Assembly: GCA_910583765.1 (NCBI GenBank)
Contig: CAJTYS010000021.1
Coordinates: forward strand, 1 to 64,000
Reading direction: 5' to 3'
Origin: an uncultured Eubacteriales bacterium
GTDB lineage: Bacteria > Bacillota > Clostridia > Peptostreptococcales > Anaerovoracaceae
DNA length: 64,000 nucleotides
In this document: positions 51,971-61,050 of the stretch, piece by piece
Layout: each line of letters opens with the position of its first letter
How positions within the stretch are numbered: the stretch's first letter is position 1
Position numbers and translations under genes: made by a program
Notes under the pieces: generated by a model
What the model saw: the letters and a program-made list of their open reading frames with translations, nothing else
What the model was told of the DNA's origin: nothing
Database searches by the model: none

Positions 51971-52627
51971 TTAAAATTCCCTTCGCTCCATGATTTTTAC
52001 GCTGCATAAAAAGGACACGATCAGGCATGCCGCCACAATCACAAAACCGCTGACACTAAGCTGAGTCTTTGTGGCTCCTGCCAAAAGCTCTGCCAGATTT
52101 TCCATTCCCGTGACTTTTGTCAAAAGAGCTGTGATCCCAAAACCTGCCGCTATAATGGCCAGCATCGCGATTTTGCCCTTTTGCCCGCCAAATTTGAGCT
52201 GCACAGGAATCATCACTGCCTGGAGCACGAGAAACGCCGCAAACGTGCCACCATATAAAAGCCACCTAATGCCACTGAACTCCTGGCTTTCTCTGATTCC
52301 AAATCCGCTTGCCGCGACTGCTCCCAGGAGCATGGTCAAAATCCACCCGAAACAGCCGACAGCAAAGCCGAACAAATACTTTTCCAGCACGTACTGTCTC
52401 CTGGAAAACGGCATGGTCATCAAAAAAGCGTATCCATTGTCCATTTCATCATAATTCATTGCGTTCACCGCTACCACAGCGCACAAAACCATGACATAGC
52501 TGGTAATGAAGCTGACACCTTCTTCTCCGCCCCAGATCGCCATGAACACTGCTACGCCAACAATCACCAGCAGCAGTGCCTTAGATGTTTTCAGCGTGTA
52601 TAAATCCTTTAAAAATAAAGCTTTCAT
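51971..52627 (-). CDS. ABC-2 type permease
   Basis: A 218-aa membrane protein with six helices (KALLLVIVGVAVFMAIW at the start). FLMTMPFSRRQYVLEKYLFG in the middle is typical of the ABC2_membrane_5 group. The ATG at 52627 overlaps the ATPase stop (ATGA) and follows a GGGGGGAAGAG site. Together with the ATPase it forms an exporter whose substrate is unknown; GntR-linked systems of this kind often respond to cell-wall stress. Confidence 0.85.
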   Translation of the reverse strand: MKALFLKDLYTLKTSKALLLVIVGVAVFMAIWGGEEGVSFITSYVMVLCAVVAVNAMNYDEMDNGYAFLMTMPFSRRQYVLEKYLFGFAVGCFGWILTMLLGAVAASGFGIRESQEFSGIRWLLYGGTFAAFLVLQAVMIPVQLKFGGQKGKIAMLAIIAAGFGITALLTKVTGMENLAELLAGATKTQLSVSGFVIVAACLIVSFLCSVKIMERREF

Positions 52628-53475
52628 TTTCTCTTCCCCCCTATCAGCATGATCTGCACTTGATCGATACCGCACTTTTCCACGATCACCGATGGCGCGT
52701 TTTCTTGATAGAACTGCCGTTCTTTGGTCAGACAGCTGTATCCATAGGATTCTTTTTTCTCACACAACACATACGTTTTGTCCAGAGCAGCGAATTCTTC
52801 CTCGGACATCTTTAAAAGGCCATAGTCGCTTAAGATCACATCTGTGTCCTCATGGAGGATGACGCGCCCTTCATGGATCATGTAAATGTCATCACACAAC
52901 CCCTCCAGATCACTGGAAATATGAGAGCTGATCAGGATCCCCCGTCCTTCGGTCTCCATATAGTCTCGCAGCATGTCAAGGATCTCATCTCGAGCCATCA
53001 CGTCCAAACCTGCTGTAGGCTCGTCTAGAATCAACAAGTCCGCATTGTGGGAAAGGGCCAGGATCACTTTTAATTTTGCTTTCATCCCAGTGGAAAACTC
53101 CTTAGTTTTCTGGTCAAGGGGCAGCTGAAATGCCTGACAGCGGCTTAAGAATCCTGATTCATCAAAACTTTCGTAAGCTGCGGCCATAACAGACGCGATC
53201 TGTTTGACTGTCATATAAACACTGAATCCACTGTCCGCGAGCACAGCTCCGATCCTGTTCTTTTCCTGTGCTGTCATGTTCTCCGGATGGCTTCCCAGCA
53301 CCTGGACAGTTCCGCTGTCCAGTCTGATCAGCCCCAGCAGAGCTTTGAACATGGTGCTTTTCCCTGCTCCGTTCTGTCCTACTATACCTGTGATTTGGCC
53401 TTCTTCCAGACTAAGCGCGCAATCAAGCGTAAAAGAACCATACGACTTTTTGGCGTTTTCAAGTGTCACTAGCAT
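52624..53475 (-). CDS. ABC transporter ATP-binding protein
   Basis: A 283-aa ATPase subunit: Walker A IVGQNGAGKSTMFKALL (about 33), Q-loop followed by SGFSVYMTVKQIA, signature EFSTGMKAKLKVIL (a degenerate form of LSGGQ), Walker B ADLLILDEPTAGLD and the switch His in ISSHISSDLEGL. A C-terminal ~60-residue extension after the ATPase core is usual for this group. It lies between gntR and the permease gene. Confidence 0.92.
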   Translation of the reverse strand: MLVTLENAKKSYGSFTLDCALSLEEGQITGIVGQNGAGKSTMFKALLGLIRLDSGTVQVLGSHPENMTAQEKNRIGAVLADSGFSVYMTVKQIASVMAAAYESFDESGFLSRCQAFQLPLDQKTKEFSTGMKAKLKVILALSHNADLLILDEPTAGLDVMARDEILDMLRDYMETEGRGILISSHISSDLEGLCDDIYMIHEGRVILHEDTDVILSDYGLLKMSEEEFAALDKTYVLCEKKESYGYSCLTKERQFYQENAPSVIVEKCGIDQVQIMLIGGKRK

Positions 53476-53479
53476 GTCT

Positions 53480-53851
53480 TCATTCCTCCATGATCAAGTC
53501 CACGAGGTCTTTGATTTCCTCGTCCTTCATACCGTATCTTCGTCCTTTTAGAATGGCCATTTCTAAATCAGCTTCCACCTGTTTCCGGTGTTCCTCCATC
53601 AAAAGCTCTGGACTGGTTCCAGCAATGAAGCTGCCCTTCCCATGAACGGTCTTCACAAACCCTTCTTTGTCCAATGCGTCATAGGCTTTCTTGACTGTGA
53701 GCGCGCTGATTTTCAGTTCTTTTGATAGAGCGCGAACAGAGGGAAGCAGTTCACCTTCCTTTGCCTGCCCATTTACAATGGAGCCTTTGATCTGTTCTGC
53801 GATTTGATCATAAATGGGCTGCTGAGAAGAATGATTGATCATTAATTTCAT
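53480..53851 (-). CDS. GntR-family (YtrA-type) repressor
   Basis: A 123-aa regulator with an N-terminal winged helix (QQPIYDQIAEQIKGSIVNGQ, LLPSVRALSKELKISALTVKKAY, VKTVHGKGSFIAG) and a short C-terminal helical part with RYGMKDEEIKDLVDLIMEE, the YtrA-subfamily layout. The ATG at 53851 follows AAAGGAGGCAAAG; the longer upstream frame lies in the promoter. It heads the operon gntR-ATPase-permease and most likely binds the large palindrome over its own promoter. Confidence 0.92.
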   Translation of the reverse strand: MKLMINHSSQQPIYDQIAEQIKGSIVNGQAKEGELLPSVRALSKELKISALTVKKAYDALDKEGFVKTVHGKGSFIAGTSPELLMEEHRKQVEADLEMAILKGRRYGMKDEEIKDLVDLIMEE

Positions 53852-53875
53852 TCTTTGCCTCCTTTGTTCATAAAC

Positions 53876-53919
53876 AGTATATAACAGCATATAACACTTG
53901 TCAAGTGTTATATGCTGTT
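53876..53919 (-). promoter_or_regulatory. gntR operon promoter with 37-bp operator palindrome
   Basis: 18-base arms 53883-53900 and 53902-53919 form a perfect palindrome around one T. On the minus strand its centre holds TTGACA (53899-53904), and 17 bases on is TATACT (53876-53881). A partial third half-site (ACAGTATATAAC) extends it. A repressor on this operator would cover the -35, so autoregulation is likely. Confidence 0.8.
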
Positions 53920-54047
53920 TATTGAAAAAATCTACGATTCTCGCGCTTTGACCTTCCTTTCCTAGTGTTCCTGTATGCCTAAGATCCCATACACCTCCTG
54001 TAGGGATGAAATATCTCGCCTCAAGGTCTCATCTTCTCTTAATAAAG

Positions 54048-54260
54048 CTACCTGTCCAGCAGCCTCTTCAATTCAGCAGCCTCCGCCTCTGTCAAGGTGA
54101 TGCCTTTTCCCATCTTTTCGTGCTCTGGCGCCCAATCTCGGATATCGTATTTAGGTGCCGCGTCGTTCCAGCTGACACGATTTAGCTCTTTTCTCCAGCC
54201 TCTGGAATTCTCTGATAATACGCCGATATGTTCTACGATTTCATATTTAATGCTTGCCAT
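54048..54260 (-). CDS. YdbC-like (PC4-fold) ssDNA-binding protein
   Basis: A 70-aa protein matching the YdbC/PC4 family: IKYEIVEHIGVLSENSRGWRK, LNRVSWNDAAPKYDIRDWAPEHEKMGKGITL. The PC4 fold binds single-stranded DNA; the bacterial role is not settled. ATG 54260 follows GAGAGGAGAATTGATT; ATG two codons earlier is less well placed. Monocistronic. Confidence 0.85.
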   Translation of the reverse strand: MASIKYEIVEHIGVLSENSRGWRKELNRVSWNDAAPKYDIRDWAPEHEKMGKGITLTEAEAAELKRLLDR

Positions 54261-54343
54261 AATCAATTCTCCTCTCTTATTCGTTCATTGATTTCATTGT
54301 CATTTTCAATAACTTCATGTTTCCACTTTGCATTCGCTGCCGC

Positions 54344-56146
54344 TCAATTCGCCACGATCACCTCTTCCGTCTCCCCTGCTTCAATGCGCTGGGCCAAATG
54401 GGAAAGATACTCCCATCGTTCCATTTTTTCCAGAAGGGCCTCGTCTAATGCGTCTTTTTCTTCGGATAACTCTCGCAGTTTCACAAAATCTGCTGCGTTT
54501 TGTGCCATGGACGCCTCCAAATCGCTGATCTTTTCTTCTAGTTCAGAAATGTCATCTTCTATGGTCTCATACTCTCTTGCTTCCTGATACGTGAATCGCA
54601 GCTTTCGTTTCTGGACACGGCGGCGGGGCTCGCTTTTCTTTTTGGCAGGCTCCTTTGCACCTTCTGTTTTTCTCTGTTCCAGCCAGTCAGAGTAGCCTCC
54701 CATATAGTGGCCGATGCGCCCTTCTCCTTCAAAGACAAAAACACGGAGCGCCAGCCTGTCCAAAAAGTAACGGTCGTGGGAAACGATGATGACAGCTCCT
54801 GGGAAATCATCCAGATAATCCTCCAATACCGTCAATGTATCGATATCCAGGTCATTTGTCGGCTCGTCAAAGATCAGCACATTGGGAGCCTGCATCAGCA
54901 CACTGAGCAAATACAGCCGTCTTTTTTCACCGCCTGACAGCCGTCCGATCTGAACGCTGTGCATGTGAGGCGGGAATAAAAAGCGTTCCAGCATCTGAGA
55001 GGCAGAAAGCACGCCATCTTTCGTTTGGATGCTGCCTGCGATTTCTTCCACATACTTGATAATCCGTTTACTTGCGTCCAAGGCCTCATTTTCCTGGGAA
55101 AAATAACCGATCTTCACGGTTTCCCCCGTTTCTACGCTCCCGCGATCCGGCGCGGTCTTTCCCACGATCAAATTGAGCATTGTGGATTTCCCGCACCCAT
55201 TGGGGCCGATGATCCCGATCCGATCATTGCGCAGTATCATGTACGAGAAATCCTCGATCAATTTTTTGTTTCCATAACGCTTGCTGATGCTCTTGAGTTC
55301 AATGATCTTTCGCCCCAGTCTGCTGCTGACCCCATTGATCTCCAAGGCAGAATCATCGCTTACCAGCTTCCCTGCCTCCAGCGCCTCGAACCTTTGTATC
55401 CTGCCTTTTGCTTTTGTGCTTCTAGCTTGCGCGCCCCGCCGGATCCAGGCCAGTTCTTTTTTGTAGATGGCCTGCCGCTTTCTTTCGCTGGCCAGGGCCA
55501 TTTCTTCCCTGCTGGCTTTTGCCTCCAGATAGCTGTCGTAATTTCCCGCATAGCGAACCAGCCTTCCCTTTTCGATCTCCACGATCTGATTAGTGACTCG
55601 ATCCAGGAAATAGCGGTCATGGGTGATCATGAATATGGCCCCTTTATAGGATTTTAGAAAATCTTCCAGCCACTGGATCATGTCACTATCCATATGGTTG
55701 GTGGGCTCGTCTAAGATCAGCAGATTCGTCTCCTGAACCAGCACAGCAGCCATGGCTACTCGTTTTTTCTGCCCTCCGGACAAGGTTCCCATCAATGCCT
55801 CATAATCTCCCAGGCCTAATTTGGTAAGCATGGCTTTACATCTGTACTCTTCCACGCTGCGGCCTGCCTGACGGATATATTCCATTGCCTGACGCAGCAC
55901 AGTCAGTTCCTCTTCAAAAGGCGGATTCTGAGCCAGGTATCCGGCTTTTAACTGGCCTGAGCGGGTGATGTTCCCGCCTTCTGGCTCCATGACCCCTGCG
56001 ATCAGCTTCAATAGCGTGGATTTTCCAGTCCCATTGACCCCTACAAAGCCAATCTTGTCTCCCTCATGGATACTCATGCTGATATCTTCCAGCAGCGGTT
56101 TCTCCGTATAGCTCTTCTTCAAATTTTCGCATGTCAGTAAAACCAT
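54344..56146 (-). CDS. ABC-F family ATPase (Uup-like)
   Basis: A 600-aa soluble protein with two ABC domains and no membrane part. Domain 1: FVGVNGTGKSTLLKLI (about 35), TLSGGQKKRVAMA and LLILDEPTNHMD. Domain 2: IIGPNGCGKSTMLNLI (about 320), RLSGGEKRRLYLL and VLIFDEPTNDLD. A linker (about 195-270) with an Arg-rich QARSTKAKGRIQRFEAL separates them, and a C-terminal coiled coil (about 525-600) follows. This matches the Uup/YdiF type, acting on ribosomes or DNA. A resistance role is not indicated, since the linker is not of the long ARE type. GGAGAACACACAC precedes the ATG. Confidence 0.9.
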   Translation of the reverse strand: MVLLTCENLKKSYTEKPLLEDISMSIHEGDKIGFVGVNGTGKSTLLKLIAGVMEPEGGNITRSGQLKAGYLAQNPPFEEELTVLRQAMEYIRQAGRSVEEYRCKAMLTKLGLGDYEALMGTLSGGQKKRVAMAAVLVQETNLLILDEPTNHMDSDMIQWLEDFLKSYKGAIFMITHDRYFLDRVTNQIVEIEKGRLVRYAGNYDSYLEAKASREEMALASERKRQAIYKKELAWIRRGAQARSTKAKGRIQRFEALEAGKLVSDDSALEINGVSSRLGRKIIELKSISKRYGNKKLIEDFSYMILRNDRIGIIGPNGCGKSTMLNLIVGKTAPDRGSVETGETVKIGYFSQENEALDASKRIIKYVEEIAGSIQTKDGVLSASQMLERFLFPPHMHSVQIGRLSGGEKRRLYLLSVLMQAPNVLIFDEPTNDLDIDTLTVLEDYLDDFPGAVIIVSHDRYFLDRLALRVFVFEGEGRIGHYMGGYSDWLEQRKTEGAKEPAKKKSEPRRRVQKRKLRFTYQEAREYETIEDDISELEEKISDLEASMAQNAADFVKLRELSEEKDALDEALLEKMERWEYLSHLAQRIEAGETEEVIVAN

Positions 56147-56226
56147 GTGTGTGTTCTCCTTGGTCCGCTTGTGATTTCATCTTTTCAATTATAAAGCACG
56201 GCCAGGATAAAATCAAATAAACCATT

Positions 56227-59200
56227 CTACTTTTTTGCCTTCTTTCTCCGTACCAGAAGACCCAGCATGACTAAGGCCGCCGCGCTCAAGATCAGGACAT
56301 AAAGCATCAGCTTGAATTCATCTCCAGTCTGGACGATCAGGCCGCCGCCATGGTCCCTGTCTTTATCTTTTGACATGGCTATGACCATCCCCTCATCCTC
56401 TTCTTGGATATTGGAAAACAGCTGGTCTTTCACAGGCGGCGCGTTGCTTCCTTTTGCTATGGCCGTGTTCTTGATCTGTTTTCCCATCATTTCCGCATCC
56501 GTGATCTTCGCAGAATAGATGACAGTCAGGATTTTTCCATAAGGCAGGTTTCTTCCTGTCTGAATCTCAAAACCCGTGGGTTCCTCCTTGATCTTGCATT
56601 CTTTTGTGATGTCTCCCTGCTCTGATGTGATCCGCAGAGTCCCTGGGAGGAGTTCCATGCCCTTTGTCTCAATTTGATCTTGGATGACTACGTTTTCAGC
56701 CGTGATCTGGCTGATAGTCCGCACCTGCAGCTTGTATTCCACTGGCTGATAAATGCGGTATTCTTTTTGAGCTGACGTCTTTTTGATTTCCAATTGCGCG
56801 CCTGGCTTTATGGAAACCGTATGTTCTGTTTCTGCTGGAGGGCTGTTATCTGATGTGGCAGTGGCGATGTTCTCGATTTTCTTACCAATGAGGCTCTCGT
56901 CTCCATGGGCTGTATAAGTCACAAGAAATGCCTTTCCCACTTCCAGCTCTCTTTCTGTGTGGATGGTGAAGCCCAATGCGCTGCTCTCCAGCTTACAGGA
57001 TTTTGTGATGTTCTGCCCTTCCGGATCTTTAATCTGGATGGAATCTGCGTCAAGGGTCATGCCTTTTGTCTTTATAGTATCCTGGATCACCACATTTTTG
57101 GCCTTGTACGGCCCTTTGGATGTGACAGTCAGGGTATATTGGATCGGCTCGCCTATGGCGTACAGTTCTTTATCTGCATGCTTTTCCACCTGCAGGCTGG
57201 CTGCGGTATCTATGATCACCACGGTATGTTCCGCATTTTTTTCTACTGCGTTGTCCGCAGAAGTGACCGCCAGATTTTCCACCTTCTTTCCCGCCAGGCT
57301 TTTGTCCGCCACAGCTTCATAGATGACGCTCATATGCTTTTTCGGCTCCAGATCCTGTCCAGTCTCAATGGTAAAAGCGTTGCCCTCTATCTGAATCTTG
57401 CATTTGGATGTAATGTCCTCTTTGGCATCATTGAACACGCGGATAGAATCTGCCCGCAGGGTGACTCCTAGTGTGCGAAGCTTGTCCTTGATGACTACTT
57501 TTTCCGCTTTCTTGGTCCCGGTGGAACTGACGTCCAGCTGATACTGAATCGGCTCTCCTGGTTCATATTCTTTTTTATCGCTGCTTTTTGCGATTTCCAG
57601 CGACACTGGCGCTTCTCCGATCTCCACTACATGGTCTGTGTCTTTTTTCTCCGCGTTGTCCGCGTCAGCCATTGCTGTGTTGAGGATCTCTTTATCCTGC
57701 AGGGTCTGGCTTATGAACTCCACGTCATAGGTAACAGTCATGGATTCATTGTATGGCAAATCCCGATTCGTCTTTATGGTATAACCATTGTCCGTGACTT
57801 CAATTTTACAGCTGTCTGTGATATCGGTCCGCTGGTGCTTGACTCGCAGACTGTCTTTTTTGATCTTCATCCCTTTCAGCTGGAATTGATCCTGAATCGT
57901 CACATTTTCTGCTTTGTAATCTTCCCGTATCTGTTCTACCTTTACTGTGTAATGTCCAATTTCTCCAACTTTGTATTGCCGCTTGTCGCTGGTCTTCGTG
58001 ACCCGCAGCTCCGCGCCTACCACTGGAACCATATGCTCGATCTCCGCGCCTCCTGACGGAATGTCAGGATCCTCTTTGATCGGGTCTCCATTGGTGTTAG
58101 GACGAGTCGGAGTTTCTGCTTTATTTGCCACAATGGAACCAGCCAAGTCACTGGATGCGATTTTCGCTGAATAACAGATCTTCATGTAGCCTGTCAGTTC
58201 CAGAGCTTTGTAAGGCTCTTTTCCTTGTTCCTTTGGCGGTATGGTTTCTGTGGAGTCGGAAAAGTTCCTGTCAGTTTCAATGGTGAAGGTATCGTCTTTC
58301 ACCGTGACATCTACGGAATTCGTCAAGATCTTCCCCTTTTTATCCAGGACAATGATGGTTCCTGGCATCAGTTTCACGCCTTCTACCTGTATGGTATCTG
58401 TGAAAACCACGTCCCGCATGAAGCAGCCTTTGTTAATCTGGGTAATTTCCAGTTCATAGTCGATGGTGTCCCCCACTTTATACTGCTTGCGGTCAGATGT
58501 TTTTTTGATGTTCATTTTCGGAGAGTTGACATAGACTTCTTCTTTGTCGGACTTTTCCGGCACGCCAAAGCATTTTACTTTCGCAGTGTTGATAGCAATG
58601 CTTCCATTCAAGACCTTCTTGGCCTTGGCTTCAAATTGGATGACCGCCTCCTGCCCTTTGGTCAGTTTTCCTGTGGTGAATTTCCAGCCGCCGCTGACTG
58701 GTTCCAGCTTGTGATCCGTTACGCCGCTGACTTTGGCTTTTGTCAGATCCAATTGAAAATTCTCCAGATCCGTGTCCTGGACCACAATGTCAGTGGCATC
58801 GCACCCATCTGTGTCATGTTTGACTTTCACAGTATAATGAATGGGATCACCGACTTGGTGCTCGTAACGGTTCACGTCCTTTGTGATCTTGATGTCCACC
58901 GGGAGCCGCACCGTAGTGTCCACTTGGTTCGTATCCACACCGCTGTCACTCCCAGCGTTTCCCAGCCGATACGTGAGCCTGGCTTTGTTTTTAAAATTCA
59001 GCGCTGTTTTATCCGCATTATAATGTCCATGACTTTCCAGCTGGGCATCGGGCACGTTTTTCACCTGCGCTGTGATCCGCATGGTATATGATTTTCCTGC
59101 CAGCGCCGCACCCGTGTTTTTCGCGAACGCCTGAACACGATTTTCCTCTGTGGCGATGTTCCAAGCGCTGGTCACATCCCCGCTGCCTTGGAAAATCTTC

Positions 59201-60765
59201 ACATCCTTGACTTCTAAGCAAGGTTCCACTTGGTCTATGAACCCGAATTTGGTAAGGCCTTTCACCTGCGCTGGCACAGATTGTTCCACATCATAGGTAA
59301 AGGACTCCAGCCTGGATGGAATCGTATTGGAAAGAACCTTTGTTTCATCCTGATCCGATACCCGTTTTGTCGGCTTTGGATTCCAAGCCCGTACCATGAC
59401 CTCGGAAGTTGTGCGAGGCTTATCGTTGATGGTCACAGTGGCCTCATTTGGGATCTCCGCGACTTCGCCGTCAACATATGGTTTCAGCTCTTCTGCCGTG
59501 ATACCTGGCTTTAACTTGGCTTTGATCACCAAGGTATAGGTTTTGTCGTAAAAGTCATCTGACGTTAAGGCAGAAGCTTTTGCTTGGGCCTTAACCTTGG
59601 TCCCATTGATGGATACATCGAATCGTTCAGAATCGCTGCTGCCGCATTTCACTTTGGCCGATTCCACTTGCAGGCAGTCTTCCAGCGTGTCTTCCAATGT
59701 AAAGTGTTTGAAGTACGTTTCTGGCGCGTATCCGCTGGCTACCACTTGTTCCACTTCATAAGTGAATGTTTCATTGGCATTGGATAACATGACTTCTCCC
59801 GCATCTTTTTCATCGCTGTCTGACACGGTCTTTGTCGGATCATTAGGCGTTGGTTCAAACATGGCATAAGCCAAATATCCGAAATGAGACCAGGTTCCCC
59901 GATTTTTTGTTCCATAAGAGAACTGCAGCGTATCGGTTTGGTAAACGGCACCAAAGGCATTTCTGGGATCCCCTGCTTTATAGTTTTCTTCATCCGGATT
60001 GTAGTACCCGTTGGACCCATTGCTGACTTTATAAGAAAGCCTGGTGTTTTCCGCCACGAACTGGAACAAAACTTGGTCCGCTTTAAACGCCACATATTGC
60101 TGCGCGTCGATATCATCGAAAGTCACGTTTGATTTCACTTTATACCGAGTGCTTGTTCCTGCCAGGAAATAATCCCATTTCAAGGTTGCTTCTTTCAATC
60201 CTGATAAATCAATGTTTGGTCTGGCGGATTTTTGAATGGTCAAATGGTGGGCATTTGGCGTTTGATCGGTTTCATCTTCCCAGTCCATGACCGTGACCTT
60301 ACAATCCACTTTCACATAAGCCTTTTTTTCATTGTCATAGATCTTTAGATTCCGCGCCCACATGCCAAAGCTGCCCTTTGTGTTTTCCTTGATGTCAAAG
60401 GCATAGTAACGATCTTCCGCAGGCGAAGCTCTCTCTGCGTCAGGGTGGTCCTTGTCATAAGCTTTAAGCGCTTCTGACACCTTGCAGCTTTTCCCAAACG
60501 TAGCGTAAGTCGTGTCTCCTGTGCTGCGTATGATATTCGTATAGCTGGCTGGCACGATAAAACCGCTTCCTGGCTCTTTCCAAGTAGAGTGCCACCCGTG
60601 ATGAGTCTCGTGCCATGCCGCGAAACCGGCCCCTCCTTTCTTCACGGGTTCTGTGCCATTGGCGTTAAAGGCAGCGAAGGCCTTCATGCTGGTGCCGCAG
60701 AGCCCCAAAACCAAAACTGCGATCATAACTGCGACAGTTGCCCATCGTCTTGTTTTCTTCATCAT
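56227..60765 (-). CDS. Large repetitive surface protein (isopeptide/DUF11-type repeats)
   Basis: A 1512-aa cell-surface protein. Signal peptide about 1-32, then a unique domain (~33-310), two related fimbrial isopeptide (D2-like) domains (~312-460 and ~466-620; ESFTYDVEQSVP, NETFTYEVEQVV) and six DUF11-like repeats (~625-745, 751-915, 920-1050, 1055-1185, 1190-1320, 1325-1450) each opening like KTSDRKQYKVGDTIDYEL. The end has VQTGDEF, a hydrophobic helix (1487-1503) and RRKKAKK. This resembles a sortase motif with the Pro lost, so anchoring may be by the helix alone. Probably an adhesin. No sortase is in the window. Confidence 0.85.
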   Translation of the reverse strand: MMKKTRRWATVAVMIAVLVLGLCGTSMKAFAAFNANGTEPVKKGGAGFAAWHETHHGWHSTWKEPGSGFIVPASYTNIIRSTGDTTYATFGKSCKVSEALKAYDKDHPDAERASPAEDRYYAFDIKENTKGSFGMWARNLKIYDNEKKAYVKVDCKVTVMDWEDETDQTPNAHHLTIQKSARPNIDLSGLKEATLKWDYFLAGTSTRYKVKSNVTFDDIDAQQYVAFKADQVLFQFVAENTRLSYKVSNGSNGYYNPDEENYKAGDPRNAFGAVYQTDTLQFSYGTKNRGTWSHFGYLAYAMFEPTPNDPTKTVSDSDEKDAGEVMLSNANETFTYEVEQVVASGYAPETYFKHFTLEDTLEDCLQVESAKVKCGSSDSERFDVSINGTKVKAQAKASALTSDDFYDKTYTLVIKAKLKPGITAEELKPYVDGEVAEIPNEATVTINDKPRTTSEVMVRAWNPKPTKRVSDQDETKVLSNTIPSRLESFTYDVEQSVPAQVKGLTKFGFIDQVEPCLEVKDVKIFQGSGDVTSAWNIATEENRVQAFAKNTGAALAGKSYTMRITAQVKNVPDAQLESHGHYNADKTALNFKNKARLTYRLGNAGSDSGVDTNQVDTTVRLPVDIKITKDVNRYEHQVGDPIHYTVKVKHDTDGCDATDIVVQDTDLENFQLDLTKAKVSGVTDHKLEPVSGGWKFTTGKLTKGQEAVIQFEAKAKKVLNGSIAINTAKVKCFGVPEKSDKEEVYVNSPKMNIKKTSDRKQYKVGDTIDYELEITQINKGCFMRDVVFTDTIQVEGVKLMPGTIIVLDKKGKILTNSVDVTVKDDTFTIETDRNFSDSTETIPPKEQGKEPYKALELTGYMKICYSAKIASSDLAGSIVANKAETPTRPNTNGDPIKEDPDIPSGGAEIEHMVPVVGAELRVTKTSDKRQYKVGEIGHYTVKVEQIREDYKAENVTIQDQFQLKGMKIKKDSLRVKHQRTDITDSCKIEVTDNGYTIKTNRDLPYNESMTVTYDVEFISQTLQDKEILNTAMADADNAEKKDTDHVVEIGEAPVSLEIAKSSDKKEYEPGEPIQYQLDVSSTGTKKAEKVVIKDKLRTLGVTLRADSIRVFNDAKEDITSKCKIQIEGNAFTIETGQDLEPKKHMSVIYEAVADKSLAGKKVENLAVTSADNAVEKNAEHTVVIIDTAASLQVEKHADKELYAIGEPIQYTLTVTSKGPYKAKNVVIQDTIKTKGMTLDADSIQIKDPEGQNITKSCKLESSALGFTIHTERELEVGKAFLVTYTAHGDESLIGKKIENIATATSDNSPPAETEHTVSIKPGAQLEIKKTSAQKEYRIYQPVEYKLQVRTISQITAENVVIQDQIETKGMELLPGTLRITSEQGDITKECKIKEEPTGFEIQTGRNLPYGKILTVIYSAKITDAEMMGKQIKNTAIAKGSNAPPVKDQLFSNIQEEDEGMVIAMSKDKDRDHGGGLIVQTGDEFKLMLYVLILSAAALVMLGLLVRRKKAKK

Positions 60766-60806
60766 CTCTTTTCCCCTTTCGTTCCTGTATTTTTCATGTA
60801 TACCAT

Positions 60807-60835
60807 TTTATACCATGAATTTATTGTAATTTCAA
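60807..60835 (-). promoter_or_regulatory. Promoter of the large surface-protein gene
   Basis: Minus-strand TTGAAA (60830-60835), 17-base spacer, TATAAA (60807-60812), about 35 bases before the start codon. Confidence 0.7.
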
Positions 60836-60991
60836 GTAAAATATTTACATACTTTTGTCCTCTTTGAATTTGGCATGCTCCTTGCTTTTAAATATCAATA
60901 GCAATTTTCCTGCCATGGCTTTAAAAAAATATTTTTATCTAAAAATAGAAATTTTTTCCTCACTCTATTTGCGGGATTTTTCCAGGAACTC

Positions 60992-61020
60992 TTGAAAAAA
61001 AACAGAAACAAGCATATACT
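60992..61020 (+). promoter_or_regulatory. Promoter of the first EamA exporter
   Basis: TTGAAA (60992-60997), 17-base spacer, TATACT (61015-61020), giving a leader of about 25 bases with AGGAGGATATGT before the ATG at 61051. Confidence 0.7.
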
Positions 61021-61050
61021 TCTAACTAGTCTATTTGCAGGAGGATATGT

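Noticed and set aside
54344..56146. Antibiotic-resistance ABC-F
   Set aside because: The interdomain linker is not of the extended ARE type and the C-terminal coiled coil is Uup-like, so a resistance label is not supported.
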